DNA of 64,000 nucleotides from positions 21,690 through 85,689 of the forward strand of contig NZ_JAHFVG010000024.1 in the NCBI RefSeq assembly GCF_023264675.1, in the 5' to 3' direction. Positions 17,319 to 25,180 of the stretch are shown here, in pieces. The stretch is from Rhodococcus sp. (in: high G+C Gram-positive bacteria) (GTDB lineage Bacteria > Actinomycetota > Actinomycetes > Mycobacteriales > Mycobacteriaceae). Made by a program: the position numbers and the translations under genes. The notes beneath the pieces were generated by a model, which was not told the DNA's origin, did no database searches, and saw only the letters and a list, made by a program, of their open reading frames with translations. Positions within the stretch are counted from its first letter, which is position 1. The number at the start of each line of letters is the position of its first letter.

Positions 17319-17528
17319 TCAGCGACTGATCCACACCGTGGTGAATGGGTCGAACTCGAAATAGCACGGAAGCGACTGCGGGTTCGGTCGAAAGAACACT
17401 CGCGTTCTGCAGAGCCGATCGCCCAGCGGGTGGGGAACGGCTTCGACTGCAACGACTGTCCGGAGACCGTAGTTGAAGAGCGTGTCGCCTGGCGTGACGT
17501 CGGACGCTGCAACAGCAACAAGGCTCAT
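17319..17528 (-). CDS. Small hypothetical protein, 69 aa
   Basis: A 69-residue protein starting MSLVAVAASDVTPGDT with GGAAG 8 bases upstream of the ATG at 17528. Beta-strand-like repeats (RTVVAVEAV, TRVFFRPN) suggest a small SH3-like or beta-barrel fold. It follows the gene at 17592 with a 63-base gap on the same strand, so the two probably form one operon. Confidence 0.55.
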   Translation of the reverse strand: MSLVAVAASDVTPGDTLFNYGLRTVVAVEAVPHPLGDRLCRTRVFFRPNPQSLPCYFEFDPFTTVWISR

Positions 17529-17591
17529 GTGCGGACTTCCGTGAGGATGGGGCTGGCGGTCAGGACGCCACGGCCGACACAAGTGAGACGG

Positions 17592-18260
17592 TCACGCTTC
17601 CAGGGCCATCCATGCCGCGACGGCGAAGGCAGCCCAATCAGCGGGCCGCTGAGTGTTCCACGCTCCAGCGAACTGCGAGTTGACGGGGCTGACGGTGTCC
17701 CCCAGGTGAATGCTCAGGCGAATGGAAAACTCCTCCGCTTGTCTGAGCGGGGAAACTCGCTCGACCCAGTCGTGGACGATCGCGATGCCCTCCTCCTTGA
17801 GCAGGTGACGTTCGGACAGTTCGTGCAGAAAGCTCAGATCCGGAGTCCCACTGCCGGTCACCGAGCCGAGCAGAGCGCACGCGTTGCGGCGTGCCAACAT
17901 GCGGCCGTGCGCGTGGTCGCCGGTCTTCCAGGAGCTCTCCTTGACGACTCGATAGCGCGCATTCATGCCGATTCCGGTGTAGAGCACGGCCCTGTCCACA
18001 GCGTCACGCGAGAGATCGATGCCGTCCACCCATGTGTACATTCCTGGCCGCTGATCGTCGGAACCCACCTCCTCGAACGGTTCCGGTTCCCATGCGAGCC
18101 CCAGGTAACGCAGCCCTTCGATCAGCAAGCGGGGCGTGATCAAACGCAAGCTGATCGGGGCCAGAGCCGGGCTGCGCCAGCCGAGCAGGGCACCACCCTC
18201 GGCGGCGGGTACGCCGCCATCACCCAGGTTGCAGCCGCCGAAGTCGTATTCGTGAGTCAC
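17592..18260 (-). CDS. Hypothetical protein, possibly GIY-YIG-like
   Basis: A 222-residue soluble protein. Residues about 73-102 contain PGMYTW, then AVLYTGIGMNARYR. This is the spacing and flavour of the GIY-YIG nuclease core (GxY ... LYxGx ... R). The remainder is not recognised, and catalytic Arg and Glu positions cannot be confirmed by eye. The GTG at 18260 has AAAGGA upstream at good spacing. Nuclease function is a suggestion only. Confidence 0.55.
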   Translation of the reverse strand: MTHEYDFGGCNLGDGGVPAAEGGALLGWRSPALAPISLRLITPRLLIEGLRYLGLAWEPEPFEEVGSDDQRPGMYTWVDGIDLSRDAVDRAVLYTGIGMNARYRVVKESSWKTGDHAHGRMLARRNACALLGSVTGSGTPDLSFLHELSERHLLKEEGIAIVHDWVERVSPLRQAEEFSIRLSIHLGDTVSPVNSQFAGAWNTQRPADWAAFAVAAWMALEA

Positions 18261-18371
18261 AGTTCGTCCTTTCTCGGAAGTGTCGACCGCCGAGGAACAC
18301 TACGCGGAGATTCCAACAACACGGTGAATGCCGATGCGGAGGCAGCAGCAATATGGCCAATTCAAAGACTA

Positions 18372-18386
18372 TGCGATAATATCGCA
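18372..18386 (+). promoter_or_regulatory. 15-bp odd palindrome TGCGATAATATCGCA
   Basis: A perfect dyad around a central A, containing the -10-like core GATAATATC. It lies about 70 bases upstream of the gene at 18454. Related sites are at 21446, 33974, 44012 and 53819. Confidence 0.55.
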
Positions 18387-18453
18387 GAGAGCCAGCGCAG
18401 TCGTCGACTGCAAATAGCTGATTCGACCACGACCGGAAGTCATTCGAGAGACG

Positions 18454-18834
18454 GTGGGTACACAGATGGATCCGCGAGCGATACTGATCCCAGTACTCGA
18501 CGTGCACGAAGGGTTCCGTATTCACGACACGGGCATCGGCCTGCACTCCGAACCGGAGCGAGCCGTCGCGATCGTTACATCGGTCACGAGACCTACGGCA
18601 TCGGTTGTCGCGGTGTCTGTTCGAGAATTCGCCCCCACCGGCACCGTGTATGCATCGCTGCTGTGCGGGCTCGACGACCTGATCGCCGTCGACGTCGACT
18701 ACTGGACAGCGACGCAGTGCCCGATTCCGGCCGCCGCGGTCGAGCCCACCCGCTCACGAACACTGCACTCAGCACGGCCCCGTAGAACCGAAATTCTGCA
18801 CGGCCGCGACGACACCCCGAGGAGCAAGACATGA
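18454..18834 (+). CDS. Hypothetical protein, 126 aa
   Basis: A 126-residue protein with a basic Arg-rich tail and no recognised domain. The GTG at 18454 has GAGAGA upstream; ATG 18466 is an alternative. Its last codons overlap the ATG of the next gene at 18831. It is preceded by the GATAATATC palindrome and starts a run of plus-strand genes that continues to about 23.8 kb. Confidence 0.5.
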   Translation: MGTQMDPRAILIPVLDVHEGFRIHDTGIGLHSEPERAVAIVTSVTRPTASVVAVSVREFAPTGTVYASLLCGLDDLIAVDVDYWTATQCPIPAAAVEPTRSRTLHSARPRRTEILHGRDDTPRSKT

Positions 18835-19079
18835 GAACACGGCAGCGCGTGAGAAACACCGACAGAGACTTCGCCCCAGCGGACCTCGTCGGCTTCGCGG
18901 TCCGCTGGCATCCCTACGGAGGAGCGGACGCCTCGGAAGTGCTCGTCTGCTTCGGGATCAATCTCCGGACGTATGGCGAACGGCTGCACACTGCGCTCGC
19001 AGACTCCGCTCACGGTGTCGTCATGAAGCACGAGGTTCGCGACGATTTGATCGCGTACGCCGACAGGATTCGGCAGTGA
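18831..19079 (+). CDS. Small helical protein, DUF3263-like
   Basis: An 82-residue protein. The stretch FAVRWHPYGGADASEVLVCFGINLRTYGERL (shown here as two parts: FAVRWHPYGG and VLVCFGINLRTYGERL) resembles the pattern of DUF3263 small actinobacterial and phage proteins, which place a Trp-rich helix before an FGxxxxxYxxxL helix-turn-helix. DNA binding is possible. The match is by eye and modest. Its start overlaps the previous gene. Confidence 0.5.
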   Translation: MRTRQRVRNTDRDFAPADLVGFAVRWHPYGGADASEVLVCFGINLRTYGERLHTALADSAHGVVMKHEVRDDLIAYADRIRQ

Positions 19080-19120
19080 ACAGCGCCGTCAGGTTGCTTC
19101 CGCGCGCACGCCGACCAAGT

Positions 19121-19138
19121 ACGCTACGATAATAGCGT
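19121..19138 (+). promoter_or_regulatory. Dyad ACGCTA-N6-TAGCGT with GATAAT core
   Basis: ACGCTA and TAGCGT are exact inverted copies flanking CGATAA, just before the DUF262 gene. The -10-like GATAAT lies inside. It is related to, but not identical with, the GATAATATC sites. Confidence 0.45.
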
Positions 19139-19166
19139 GGGGAAACATCACCTGATGGGGGACACC

Positions 19167-19673
19167 ATGAACACGCCCGCTCGAATCGCCATTCCGAAAC
19201 TTGGACTCACACAGGCCAATCGACCGATCGACTTCTTCGTGCACTACGCGGAAGAGCTCGACATGGCTCCGGAATACCAGCGAGGAGATGTCTGGGGGCG
19301 GACCCGCCAGCAGAACCTGTGGTTTTCGATCCTCGGAGGGGTGCCCATCCCCTCGATCGTCCTCAACAGCAGAATCGAAACAGACTTCGATGGCCCCACG
19401 CAGTACAGCTACGGCGTGATCGACGGCAAGCAGCGCATCACAGCCGTCCTCGCGTTCGTACACGACCGCCTCACCCTGCCGGGCGACTGGTTCTCCCTGA
19501 CCGGCGATGTTCACTACAGCGACCTCGACCAGCCCGTGCAACGCCGACTGGCCAACACGCCACTGGCCACCTCCGAGGGTCGACTGCCATCGCTGGACGC
19601 CGAACGTCAGGTGTTCGAGCTCGTCAACTACGGGGGAGTGCCCCAGGGCTCATCGGACGACGACCTGCTCTGA
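19167..19673 (+). CDS. Solo DUF262 (GmrSD N-terminal-type) protein
   Basis: A 168-residue protein with the DUF262/ParB-like nucleotide-binding fold: APEYQRGDVWG near residue 35, then NLWFSILGGVPIPSIVL, and the diagnostic VIDGKQRITAVLAF near 85. In two-domain GmrSD and related defence enzymes, the DGQQR-type motif hydrolyses nucleotides to license a C-terminal nuclease. Here no DUF1524 nuclease domain is attached and none is adjacent. The ATG at 19167 has GGGGG about 7 bases upstream; earlier in-frame GTG/ATG codons exist at 19137 and 19155. Confidence 0.75.
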   Translation: MNTPARIAIPKLGLTQANRPIDFFVHYAEELDMAPEYQRGDVWGRTRQQNLWFSILGGVPIPSIVLNSRIETDFDGPTQYSYGVIDGKQRITAVLAFVHDRLTLPGDWFSLTGDVHYSDLDQPVQRRLANTPLATSEGRLPSLDAERQVFELVNYGGVPQGSSDDDLL

Positions 19674-19761
19674 ACAGCACCGCACGGATGCGGTACCCAC
19701 CCAGCTCGACGGCCGGATCCCCTCGACATCTCCGCTGGACCCCGACGACAAGAAGGACAAC

Positions 19762-20352
19762 ATGCCCACCCAAATGCGAGCGGTCCGGACGCGAGACGCG
19801 ACCATCACCGCCCTCGCGGAACTGATTGCAGAACGCGGCTATCCGCGTACGAGCGTGACCGACATCGTGGAAGCAGCTGGACTGACCAAGGGGGCACTGT
19901 ACTTTCACTTCCCCTCGAAAGAAGCGACAGTGACCGCACTGCTCGACACAGCATCCGGCCGCTACGAATTCCTCGCCCGCTACCAGTCGATGCCAGAGGC
20001 ACCGCCGCGCCAGGAGGTGCTGTCCCTGTTGACGGAGTACAGCGAACAACTGCGCGCAGACGTCGTACTGCACGCCGAGTCGGTGCTGTGGTCGGACCCG
20101 GATTTCACCGACCTCGCACGATCCGCGGGCGGATACCGTCACCTCCTCGAAACCCTCACCGCCCTCACAACTCCAGAGATGGCCGACGCCCTGATGGCAA
20201 TGATCCTGGGGAGCACGGCAACCCCAGGCTCGACACGAGGCCTCAGCGCCAGCGAAGGCGGCCCCCGCCTCGTCGCCATGGCACAGGCCGCCCTCGCCGG
20301 ACTCGGGCCACGCCGAACAACCCTGACCGACAACCTGACCCCCCACCACTGA
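19762..20352 (+). CDS. TetR-family regulator
   Basis: A 196-residue TetR-type repressor. The N-terminal helix-turn-helix is clear (ELIAERGYPRTSVTDIVEAA, then GLTKGALYFHFPSKE). That region is close to gamma-butyrolactone receptors of the ArpA/ScbR type, but the ligand-binding half is too variable to assign. The ATG at 19762 has GAAGGA upstream. It is the only TetR gene in the window and so a candidate for binding the recurrent palindromes, though no direct link is shown. Confidence 0.85.
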   Translation: MPTQMRAVRTRDATITALAELIAERGYPRTSVTDIVEAAGLTKGALYFHFPSKEATVTALLDTASGRYEFLARYQSMPEAPPRQEVLSLLTEYSEQLRADVVLHAESVLWSDPDFTDLARSAGGYRHLLETLTALTTPEMADALMAMILGSTATPGSTRGLSASEGGPRLVAMAQAALAGLGPRRTTLTDNLTPHH

Positions 20353-20374
20353 CACACCACCCGAGAGGACAGTC

Positions 20375-20608
20375 GTGACCGAATTCAAGAACATTGCCCG
20401 GCTCCGCAAGGACATCGAGAAGAACACACCGGCACCGAAGCTCGAGGACATGCACCAAATCCGACGGCTCAAGGCGAACCTGCGCACCCTCGACCCCGAC
20501 GACGAAGGTGACCGACTGTCGATCGACGGGATCAACCGTGACGTCGCAACATTGAGAGCCAAACACGGTATGGCTGCCGACGGGTCCGACGATTTGCCCT
20601 GGGCCTGA
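20375..20608 (+). CDS. Small hypothetical protein, 77 aa
   Basis: A highly charged, helical 77-residue protein (GTG start with GAGAGGA upstream) 22 bases after the TetR gene, so probably in the same transcript. Heptad-like Leu/Ile spacing in residues 5-40 suggests a short coiled coil. No known domain. Confidence 0.55.
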   Translation: MTEFKNIARLRKDIEKNTPAPKLEDMHQIRRLKANLRTLDPDDEGDRLSIDGINRDVATLRAKHGMAADGSDDLPWA

Positions 20609-20842
20609 CAGCATCCCGGTGCCCGACAGTCGGTGGATCTGCGGCGCGCAATGTCGCTACGGCGGACTGAGCGCGGCGCGCAAGCACTCCAACTCCGACT
20701 TGGGATGGATGTGGCACTGCAACCGCGTAGTCGCCCACGAAGGAGACCGATGCTGGCAACACCCCACGCCGAAGGCAGGGCCGTGACCCTGTCGGTAGGT
20801 TCCACTACGGTCAGGCGCGTCCAGGAACGAGGAGCTACACCC

Positions 20843-21070
20843 ATGCCGAACGAAGGAGCGAGCGACATGCGAGCTGCGCACCGGACAGCGATCGTGAACA
20901 TAGCTGTCAGCATCGGTTTCGCGCTGGTGCTGTGCGGCCTATTGACGTTCTTTGTCGGTACGGCGAACGCCGCGCTGTACTGGTCCCTGATCGCGACGGT
21001 GTGGGCAGTCGCGGCGATATCGATCAGGCTGAGCCTGGCCACGGGTGAACGGAGCGTAGGGGATGAGTAG
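20843..21070 (+). CDS. Small two-pass membrane protein
   Basis: A 75-residue protein with hydrophobic segments at about residues 16-38 and 42-62. Two starts are plausible, ATG 20843 (GAGGAG upstream) and ATG 20867 (GAAGGAG upstream). It overlaps the next gene by 8 bases. Function unknown. Confidence 0.55.
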   Translation: MPNEGASDMRAAHRTAIVNIAVSIGFALVLCGLLTFFVGTANAALYWSLIATVWAVAAISIRLSLATGERSVGDE

Positions 21071-21398
21071 AGCGCCGTCGGACATGACATTGGAAGCGAT
21101 TTCGTTCCCGCCGGGAGATCCCTACCGAGTACCCGACGTCTTTCGCGCGGCCGAGCGTTTCTGGTGGCACGAAGCGATCGCCGCAGAGCTCCGGCGACTT
21201 CGAGACACGTGCGTCGACCCATCGACGGGGCAGGGATACCCCGCGTACAGCGTATCGGGAATTGCAGGAAACCTCCGGGGGATGACCGCAAGCGATGTCG
21301 CGAAATACTGTCGACAGATGATCACCTGGGGGGAACTCGTGAAGGCAGAGCCGCTGTCGGAGTTCGAGCCGGAATCATGGGTTGCACTGAACGAATAG
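21063..21398 (+). CDS. Hypothetical protein, 111 aa
   Basis: A 111-residue soluble protein. The C-terminal half (SGIAGNLRGMTASDVAKYCR) has the helical spacing of a small DNA-binding helix-turn-helix, but the assignment is weak. It overlaps the membrane-protein gene before it and probably shares its transcript. Confidence 0.5.
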   Translation: MSRAPSDMTLEAISFPPGDPYRVPDVFRAAERFWWHEAIAAELRRLRDTCVDPSTGQGYPAYSVSGIAGNLRGMTASDVAKYCRQMITWGELVKAEPLSEFEPESWVALNE

Positions 21399-21445
21399 CT
21401 CTGATGCGCAACGGCAATCGTTGCATTCAGCATTGGCCAGAGCAT

Positions 21446-21454
21446 GATAATATC
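21446..21454 (+). promoter_or_regulatory. GATAATATC promoter core
   Basis: GATAATATC lies 6 bases before the GTG at 21461. That places the likely transcript start at or next to the start codon. Same core as at 18372, 33974, 44012 and 53819. Confidence 0.45.
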
Positions 21455-21460
21455 GAGACC

Positions 21461-21607
21461 GTGTTGGGTATCGAACGGAATCCCACCATCATCGGGCGCA
21501 GCATCGGCACCGTACCGCGAGTGAATTCGCACGCCATCGGCTGCGAAACGTTTCGCACAGGAGTCGACCTTTCGACGCACCGCCGCCCGAGGGAACAACG
21601 CCCATGA
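21461..21607 (+). CDS. Possible leaderless 48-aa protein
   Basis: A 48-codon frame with good GC-rich codon use, starting GTG just after a GATAATATC core, without a ribosome-binding site. Sequence is basic at its end (HRRPREQRP). Its stop overlaps an ATG at 21604, whose own frame conflicts with the gene at 21842. Small, so uncertain. Confidence 0.35.
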   Translation: MLGIERNPTIIGRSIGTVPRVNSHAIGCETFRTGVDLSTHRRPREQRP

Positions 21608-21841
21608 GCGTCCCCGTGGTGGTAACGAACTACCGAACCTCGATATGCTCGACACTGTTCGGCTTCACCGCCGGACGCAATTGGCGCAGGAACGTGACGA
21701 CGGGGTGGTTCCCGGATGACTCACGTACCGCGCCTAGCCGATCTCGAATCGGCCCGCGGCGCGGCAGGCAGGATGGCAACTGGGACGTTTCCTCCTTCTG
21801 TCGCGCCGCTCCACACCTCACCCGCCGCGAGGGAGCTGCAC

Positions 21842-22717
21842 ATGGCGTACAGCCACAGCCCTGACGTGCGCGACGTGCGCCTCGACCCCGAAGTCGGCCA
21901 CGGCACCAGTCCAGCAGGCAAGAAAGCCGGTTACCGCCCAACCGAGGTCTACAACGACCGAGGCCAGGACAGACGATCGGCCCGAGAGCTCGACCGCATG
22001 GTCGAAGAGCAGCGGTTCACCCGCGCCCGCAAAGACCTCGAACGAGCATTCCCGCGCGCCCGCGTCCCCGACGTCGACGCGCGAAAAGCTCGCCCGCTAC
22101 CGATCCCGGATTCGATACGCCTGCCCCCGAGCTCTCGACAGCGCAAAGCCCGGTCCGTCAACAAACGCACCGCCCAGGATCAATTGCCCGCCTCCGGATA
22201 CAAAGCCACCGCACAACTGATCACCGAACCCGAGAACTGGAGCGCCGTCGGCGCAGCCCTCACCGACGTCCGAGGCGACGCCCAACACCTCGACGAGAAG
22301 ACCCGCGCCCACGTCCAGCGCATCGACCGAGCGATCCAGACAGCCGAGCAGAACAACGACCGCGGCCACGTCGTGTACTGCGCAGTGACCGTGCCCCACG
22401 AGCTTCCCGTCGACGCCAAGAACCTGCCGTCGACGTTGCAGACCGGATCCCGGCTCGACTTCGATCGATTCACCATGGCCACGCACGCCATCCACGAACT
22501 CGACCCGATACTCGGAGACACCGAAGTGGTCTTCGAGATGGAAACCACACGCGGGATGTACCTCGGGCGCTCGGACTCGCTCGACGACACTTCACATCTG
22601 CTGCCCCGCGGCATGCAATGGGAAGTCGCTTCCACCCACCAAGGCCGATACCGACGCCCGGACGGCACCCTCGGACGCCGCACCATCGTCCAACTACGCG
22701 ATGTCACGGAAGGCTGA
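21842..22717 (+). CDS. Hypothetical protein with ADP-ribosyltransferase-like C-terminus
   Basis: A 291-residue protein. The N-terminal 100 residues are Arg-rich and low in complexity. The C-terminal part reads VVYCAVTVP ... DFDRFTMATHA ... VVFEMETTRGMYLG ... HLLPRGMQWEVAST, the strand order of the ADP-ribosyltransferase exoenzyme fold. The usual catalytic Arg, STS and ExE residues are not evident (FTMAT and DTSHLLPRG replace them), so it may be an inactive or very divergent member. The start is ATG 21842 (GAGGGAG upstream) or ATG 21716. Low-confidence functional assignment. Confidence 0.5.
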   Translation: MAYSHSPDVRDVRLDPEVGHGTSPAGKKAGYRPTEVYNDRGQDRRSARELDRMVEEQRFTRARKDLERAFPRARVPDVDARKARPLPIPDSIRLPPSSRQRKARSVNKRTAQDQLPASGYKATAQLITEPENWSAVGAALTDVRGDAQHLDEKTRAHVQRIDRAIQTAEQNNDRGHVVYCAVTVPHELPVDAKNLPSTLQTGSRLDFDRFTMATHAIHELDPILGDTEVVFEMETTRGMYLGRSDSLDDTSHLLPRGMQWEVASTHQGRYRRPDGTLGRRTIVQLRDVTEG

Positions 22718-22724
22718 GGACGAC

Positions 22725-23063
22725 ATGAAGCCCTACACAGACCGCAAAGGGCGACCGGAGCTGATCGTCAACCCTGCGATCAAACTCGGCCTGGCATCAT
22801 TTCGGCCCCAGCAACCTGATGCGACAGTCGTGGACGGCGCGTCGACGCCACCGCCGAGCCGCCGCCGATCCCGCGCGAAGAAGAAGCCGGGCGTCGTCGA
22901 CAACGCGCCTAGACGACAGTCGGTCGACGCACCCGAACCAGTGCAGCCCCCGCGGCCGACGGCACCGGCCGAAACACACAAGACATCGCGAACAGCAGAA
23001 AGGCGGAACCCGCCCCCGAAAAAGAAGGGAATGGCTCCGCCTCAACCTGTGCATCTGCAGTAG
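22725..23063 (+). CDS. Basic, proline-rich hypothetical protein
   Basis: A 112-residue protein with many Pro, Arg and Lys residues (RRRSRAKKKPG, PPPKKKG) and probably little fixed structure. Start ATG 22725 has GAGG upstream. It overlaps the end of the previous frame only if the longer start is used. Likely same transcript. Function unknown; nucleic-acid binding would suit the charge. Confidence 0.45.
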   Translation: MKPYTDRKGRPELIVNPAIKLGLASFRPQQPDATVVDGASTPPPSRRRSRAKKKPGVVDNAPRRQSVDAPEPVQPPRPTAPAETHKTSRTAERRNPPPKKKGMAPPQPVHLQ

Positions 23064-23191
23064 GACGAATCTAGCTCATCGAGACCGACGCGGACAACGC
23101 TCGAGCTAACGCAAGCGGCCCCTCGACCGATGAGCAGTCAGTTGCTCGTGGACTGTCCGCGACCGACGGAACACGAGATGACGAGGAACCA

Positions 23192-23836
23192 ATGCCACAG
23201 AGGGTGTACACCGGCTGTCGAGACTGCAAGAACTGCACCAACTCCGATCTCGCGCACACCGGCCGAAAGCTGGGCCGCGCGTCCGCGAGTGTCGTGACAC
23301 TCGGTGCATCCGAGCTCGCCATGGCCACCAAGAAGAAGTGCCGCGCATGTGGACACCAACTGAGCCTGCATGCGCAATTCCTCGAATCGGTCCAGGCCCC
23401 GAGCGCGTACGCGGCCCCAGCGCCCAGCGCCTCTGCCCCAACCAACCCTGCTCCCGGTACCGGCCACCCCGGTGCAAGCAAGCCGGGATTCCTGAGCCGA
23501 ACGTACCGACGGATCCACACGTTCTACACCCACCCCGACCGCGACACCAGGAGCAAGCGTCGACTCGGAACTGCGATAGCCCTGGTCGTCTTCGGCGTGA
23601 TCGGCTCGATCGGGAACTTCGCAGACGGTGAACTCGGTGCGGGCTTCACAGGGTTGGCATTGGCAGTCGGCGGTGCGCTCTGGGCGCTACGGGAGGTGGC
23701 GGCAACCAAGCGGATCCGGGACGCCGCGGTCATCGACAGGGCGCAGGAGCAACACAACTCGTCCGACCCGAACCGGCAGCTGTACGGCGAGTATCAGCCG
23801 CCGAACCTGAACCCCGACGAGGACGAGGCCCGGTAG
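23192..23836 (+). CDS. Zinc-ribbon-like membrane protein
   Basis: A 214-residue protein with two Cys pairs, CRDCKNC near residue 9 and CRACG near 50, suited to binding one zinc ion. A Pro/Ala linker leads to two hydrophobic segments at about 127-145 and 150-168, and a charged C-terminal tail. This is the plan of small actinobacterial zinc-ribbon membrane proteins of unknown role. It ends the plus-strand gene run. Confidence 0.55.
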   Translation: MPQRVYTGCRDCKNCTNSDLAHTGRKLGRASASVVTLGASELAMATKKKCRACGHQLSLHAQFLESVQAPSAYAAPAPSASAPTNPAPGTGHPGASKPGFLSRTYRRIHTFYTHPDRDTRSKRRLGTAIALVVFGVIGSIGNFADGELGAGFTGLALAVGGALWALREVAATKRIRDAAVIDRAQEQHNSSDPNRQLYGEYQPPNLNPDEDEAR

Positions 23837-23895
23837 ATGCACTGCAAGGCCGCCCGTCGTCTCGAATGTGCCTGTCGTTCTGGATGATCCGACCG

Positions 23896-24213
23896 TCAGC
23901 GCAGGTTGAAGCCGCCCCACTTGTACGTGTAGCCGAACGGGCAGCTGGTGTGCGAGGACCCCTTTTTGATGTTGACCCAGGGACCGGAGGGATTGGACCA
24001 GAACCCGAAGACGTTCTGGCACCCTGCGACGGCCTTGACCTCGCCTGTTCCCTGCGAACACCAGGCAGAGACCGTTCCCAGTGAACTGACGCCGTACCCG
24101 CACTGACCAGGGTAGGCCTGCGCTGGTGCCGCTACGGCGATGCTCGCAGACGCGAGCCCGACGGCGAGGGCCGCTGTCGCCACGAGTCGACGTGTGTGAC
24201 CGATCATCTTCAC
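23896..24213 (-). CDS. Small secreted Cys-containing protein
   Basis: A 105-residue protein with a clear signal peptide: basic start, hydrophobic run LVATAALAVGLASASIAVAA and a cut after AQA. The mature part has five Cys in about 75 residues (CGYG, WCSQ, GCQN, SCPFG) and many Gly/Trp/Tyr. The GTG at 24213 has GGAG 5 bases upstream; ATG 24207 is also possible. Similar small secreted proteins occur at 50495 and 61624. Confidence 0.65.
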   Translation of the reverse strand: MKMIGHTRRLVATAALAVGLASASIAVAAPAQAYPGQCGYGVSSLGTVSAWCSQGTGEVKAVAGCQNVFGFWSNPSGPWVNIKKGSSHTSCPFGYTYKWGGFNLR

Positions 24214-24382
24214 TGGATCTCCGTTCGGAGCGAGGAGTCGAAACATGACCGCCCCAACGTAACGATCGCAGCCGAAAGTCGCTGTCCACCAATCGGATGA
24301 AGATCGAATCCCATCCGTCCACTCCTGGAACCGGCGAATGGGATCGTCGGAGTTCAGCGTCGAAGGTGGCGGGGCCCTGCGA

Positions 24383-25180
24383 TCAGACGAATTCCCGGAT
24401 CCGGGGAAGGGCGTCGGCGAGCTGCTCGAACAACGTCGGCCATCCGCGCCGTAGCCACGTCAGACGGCCGCGTTCGAGATGACTGCCGTCGATCATGTGC
24501 GAGACCCGTCGAGACGATTCCGGCACGCCGAGTGCAGCGAGCTTCGCGTAGACAGGGTTGACGGGCAGCCCCTCTCGCCCGATGTAGGCCCAGACGTCGG
24601 TGTCCGGCCAGTTCCAGATCGGACCGTAGGCCACGGTGCCGTCCGCTCTGGCCACCACGCCATCGCGACGACCGGATCTGGCGTAGAGCGCCCTGCGCGC
24701 GGCGGATTCGTCGGCGCGGACACCCCACAGCTCACCGGGACCGAGCTGCTCGTGCGCGCGCCGCGACGGTTCACCGATCAGGACCTCGTGCAGATCGATG
24801 CGGTCAGGCGTTCCTGGAGCGCCGTGGTCCCACTGACCGGATCGAACCAGAACCTCGAGAAGTGACGGTTCGGACGGCACGCGGTACAGGTCCAGCTTCC
24901 ACGTCTGCGCGAGTTCCAGCACATAAGAATAGGTTTCGGGGAATTCGAGGCCGCTGTCGAAGAACACGACAGGGACATCCGGCTCGACGTGGCGGACGAT
25001 GTCGACGACCACGAGCGAGTCCTTCCCTCCGGAGAAGGCGACGTACCCATCGTGTCGGTCCAGATGTGCCCGCACTGTGCCGCGGATCCGGTCGAGGGCT
25101 CCCGAGTCGGTGCGCGACGACGGCCGACGCAGAGAACGTAGTCGGGCCAGATCGAGGCCTGGGTCAGGAGCCGATGTCAC
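24383..25180 (-). CDS. cysH: CysH-like protein of a type IV-B CRISPR locus
   Basis: A 265-residue member of the PAPS-reductase/ATP-pyrophosphatase superfamily. The nucleotide-binding P-loop is FSGGKDS near residue 51, followed by VVFFDSGLEFPET and WNWPDTDVWAYI, all typical of the family. The protein contains no cysteine, so it lacks the C-terminal ECxxH-type thiol needed by true PAPS reductases; sulfate reduction is therefore unlikely. CysH-like genes are a known companion of type IV-B CRISPR-Cas operons, and csf1 starts divergently right next to it. The start codons of the two genes overlap by 7 bases (GTG 25180 against ATG 25174), so one start may be misplaced. Confidence 0.85.
   Translation of the reverse strand: MTSAPDPGLDLARLRSLRRPSSRTDSGALDRIRGTVRAHLDRHDGYVAFSGGKDSLVVVDIVRHVEPDVPVVFFDSGLEFPETYSYVLELAQTWKLDLYRVPSEPSLLEVLVRSGQWDHGAPGTPDRIDLHEVLIGEPSRRAHEQLGPGELWGVRADESAARRALYARSGRRDGVVARADGTVAYGPIWNWPDTDVWAYIGREGLPVNPVYAKLAALGVPESSRRVSHMIDGSHLERGRLTWLRRGWPTLFEQLADALPRIREFV

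Noticed and set aside
17100..18785. A 561-codon plus-strand frame
   Set aside because: It runs antisense to two minus-strand genes (17319-17528 and 17592-18260) that have ribosome-binding sites and plausible protein composition. The plus frame reads as Arg/Ser-rich shadow sequence.
19624..21291. A 555-codon minus-strand frame
   Set aside because: It opposes the clear TetR gene and several short genes with good starts, and its composition is Arg/Ser/Cys-rich noise.
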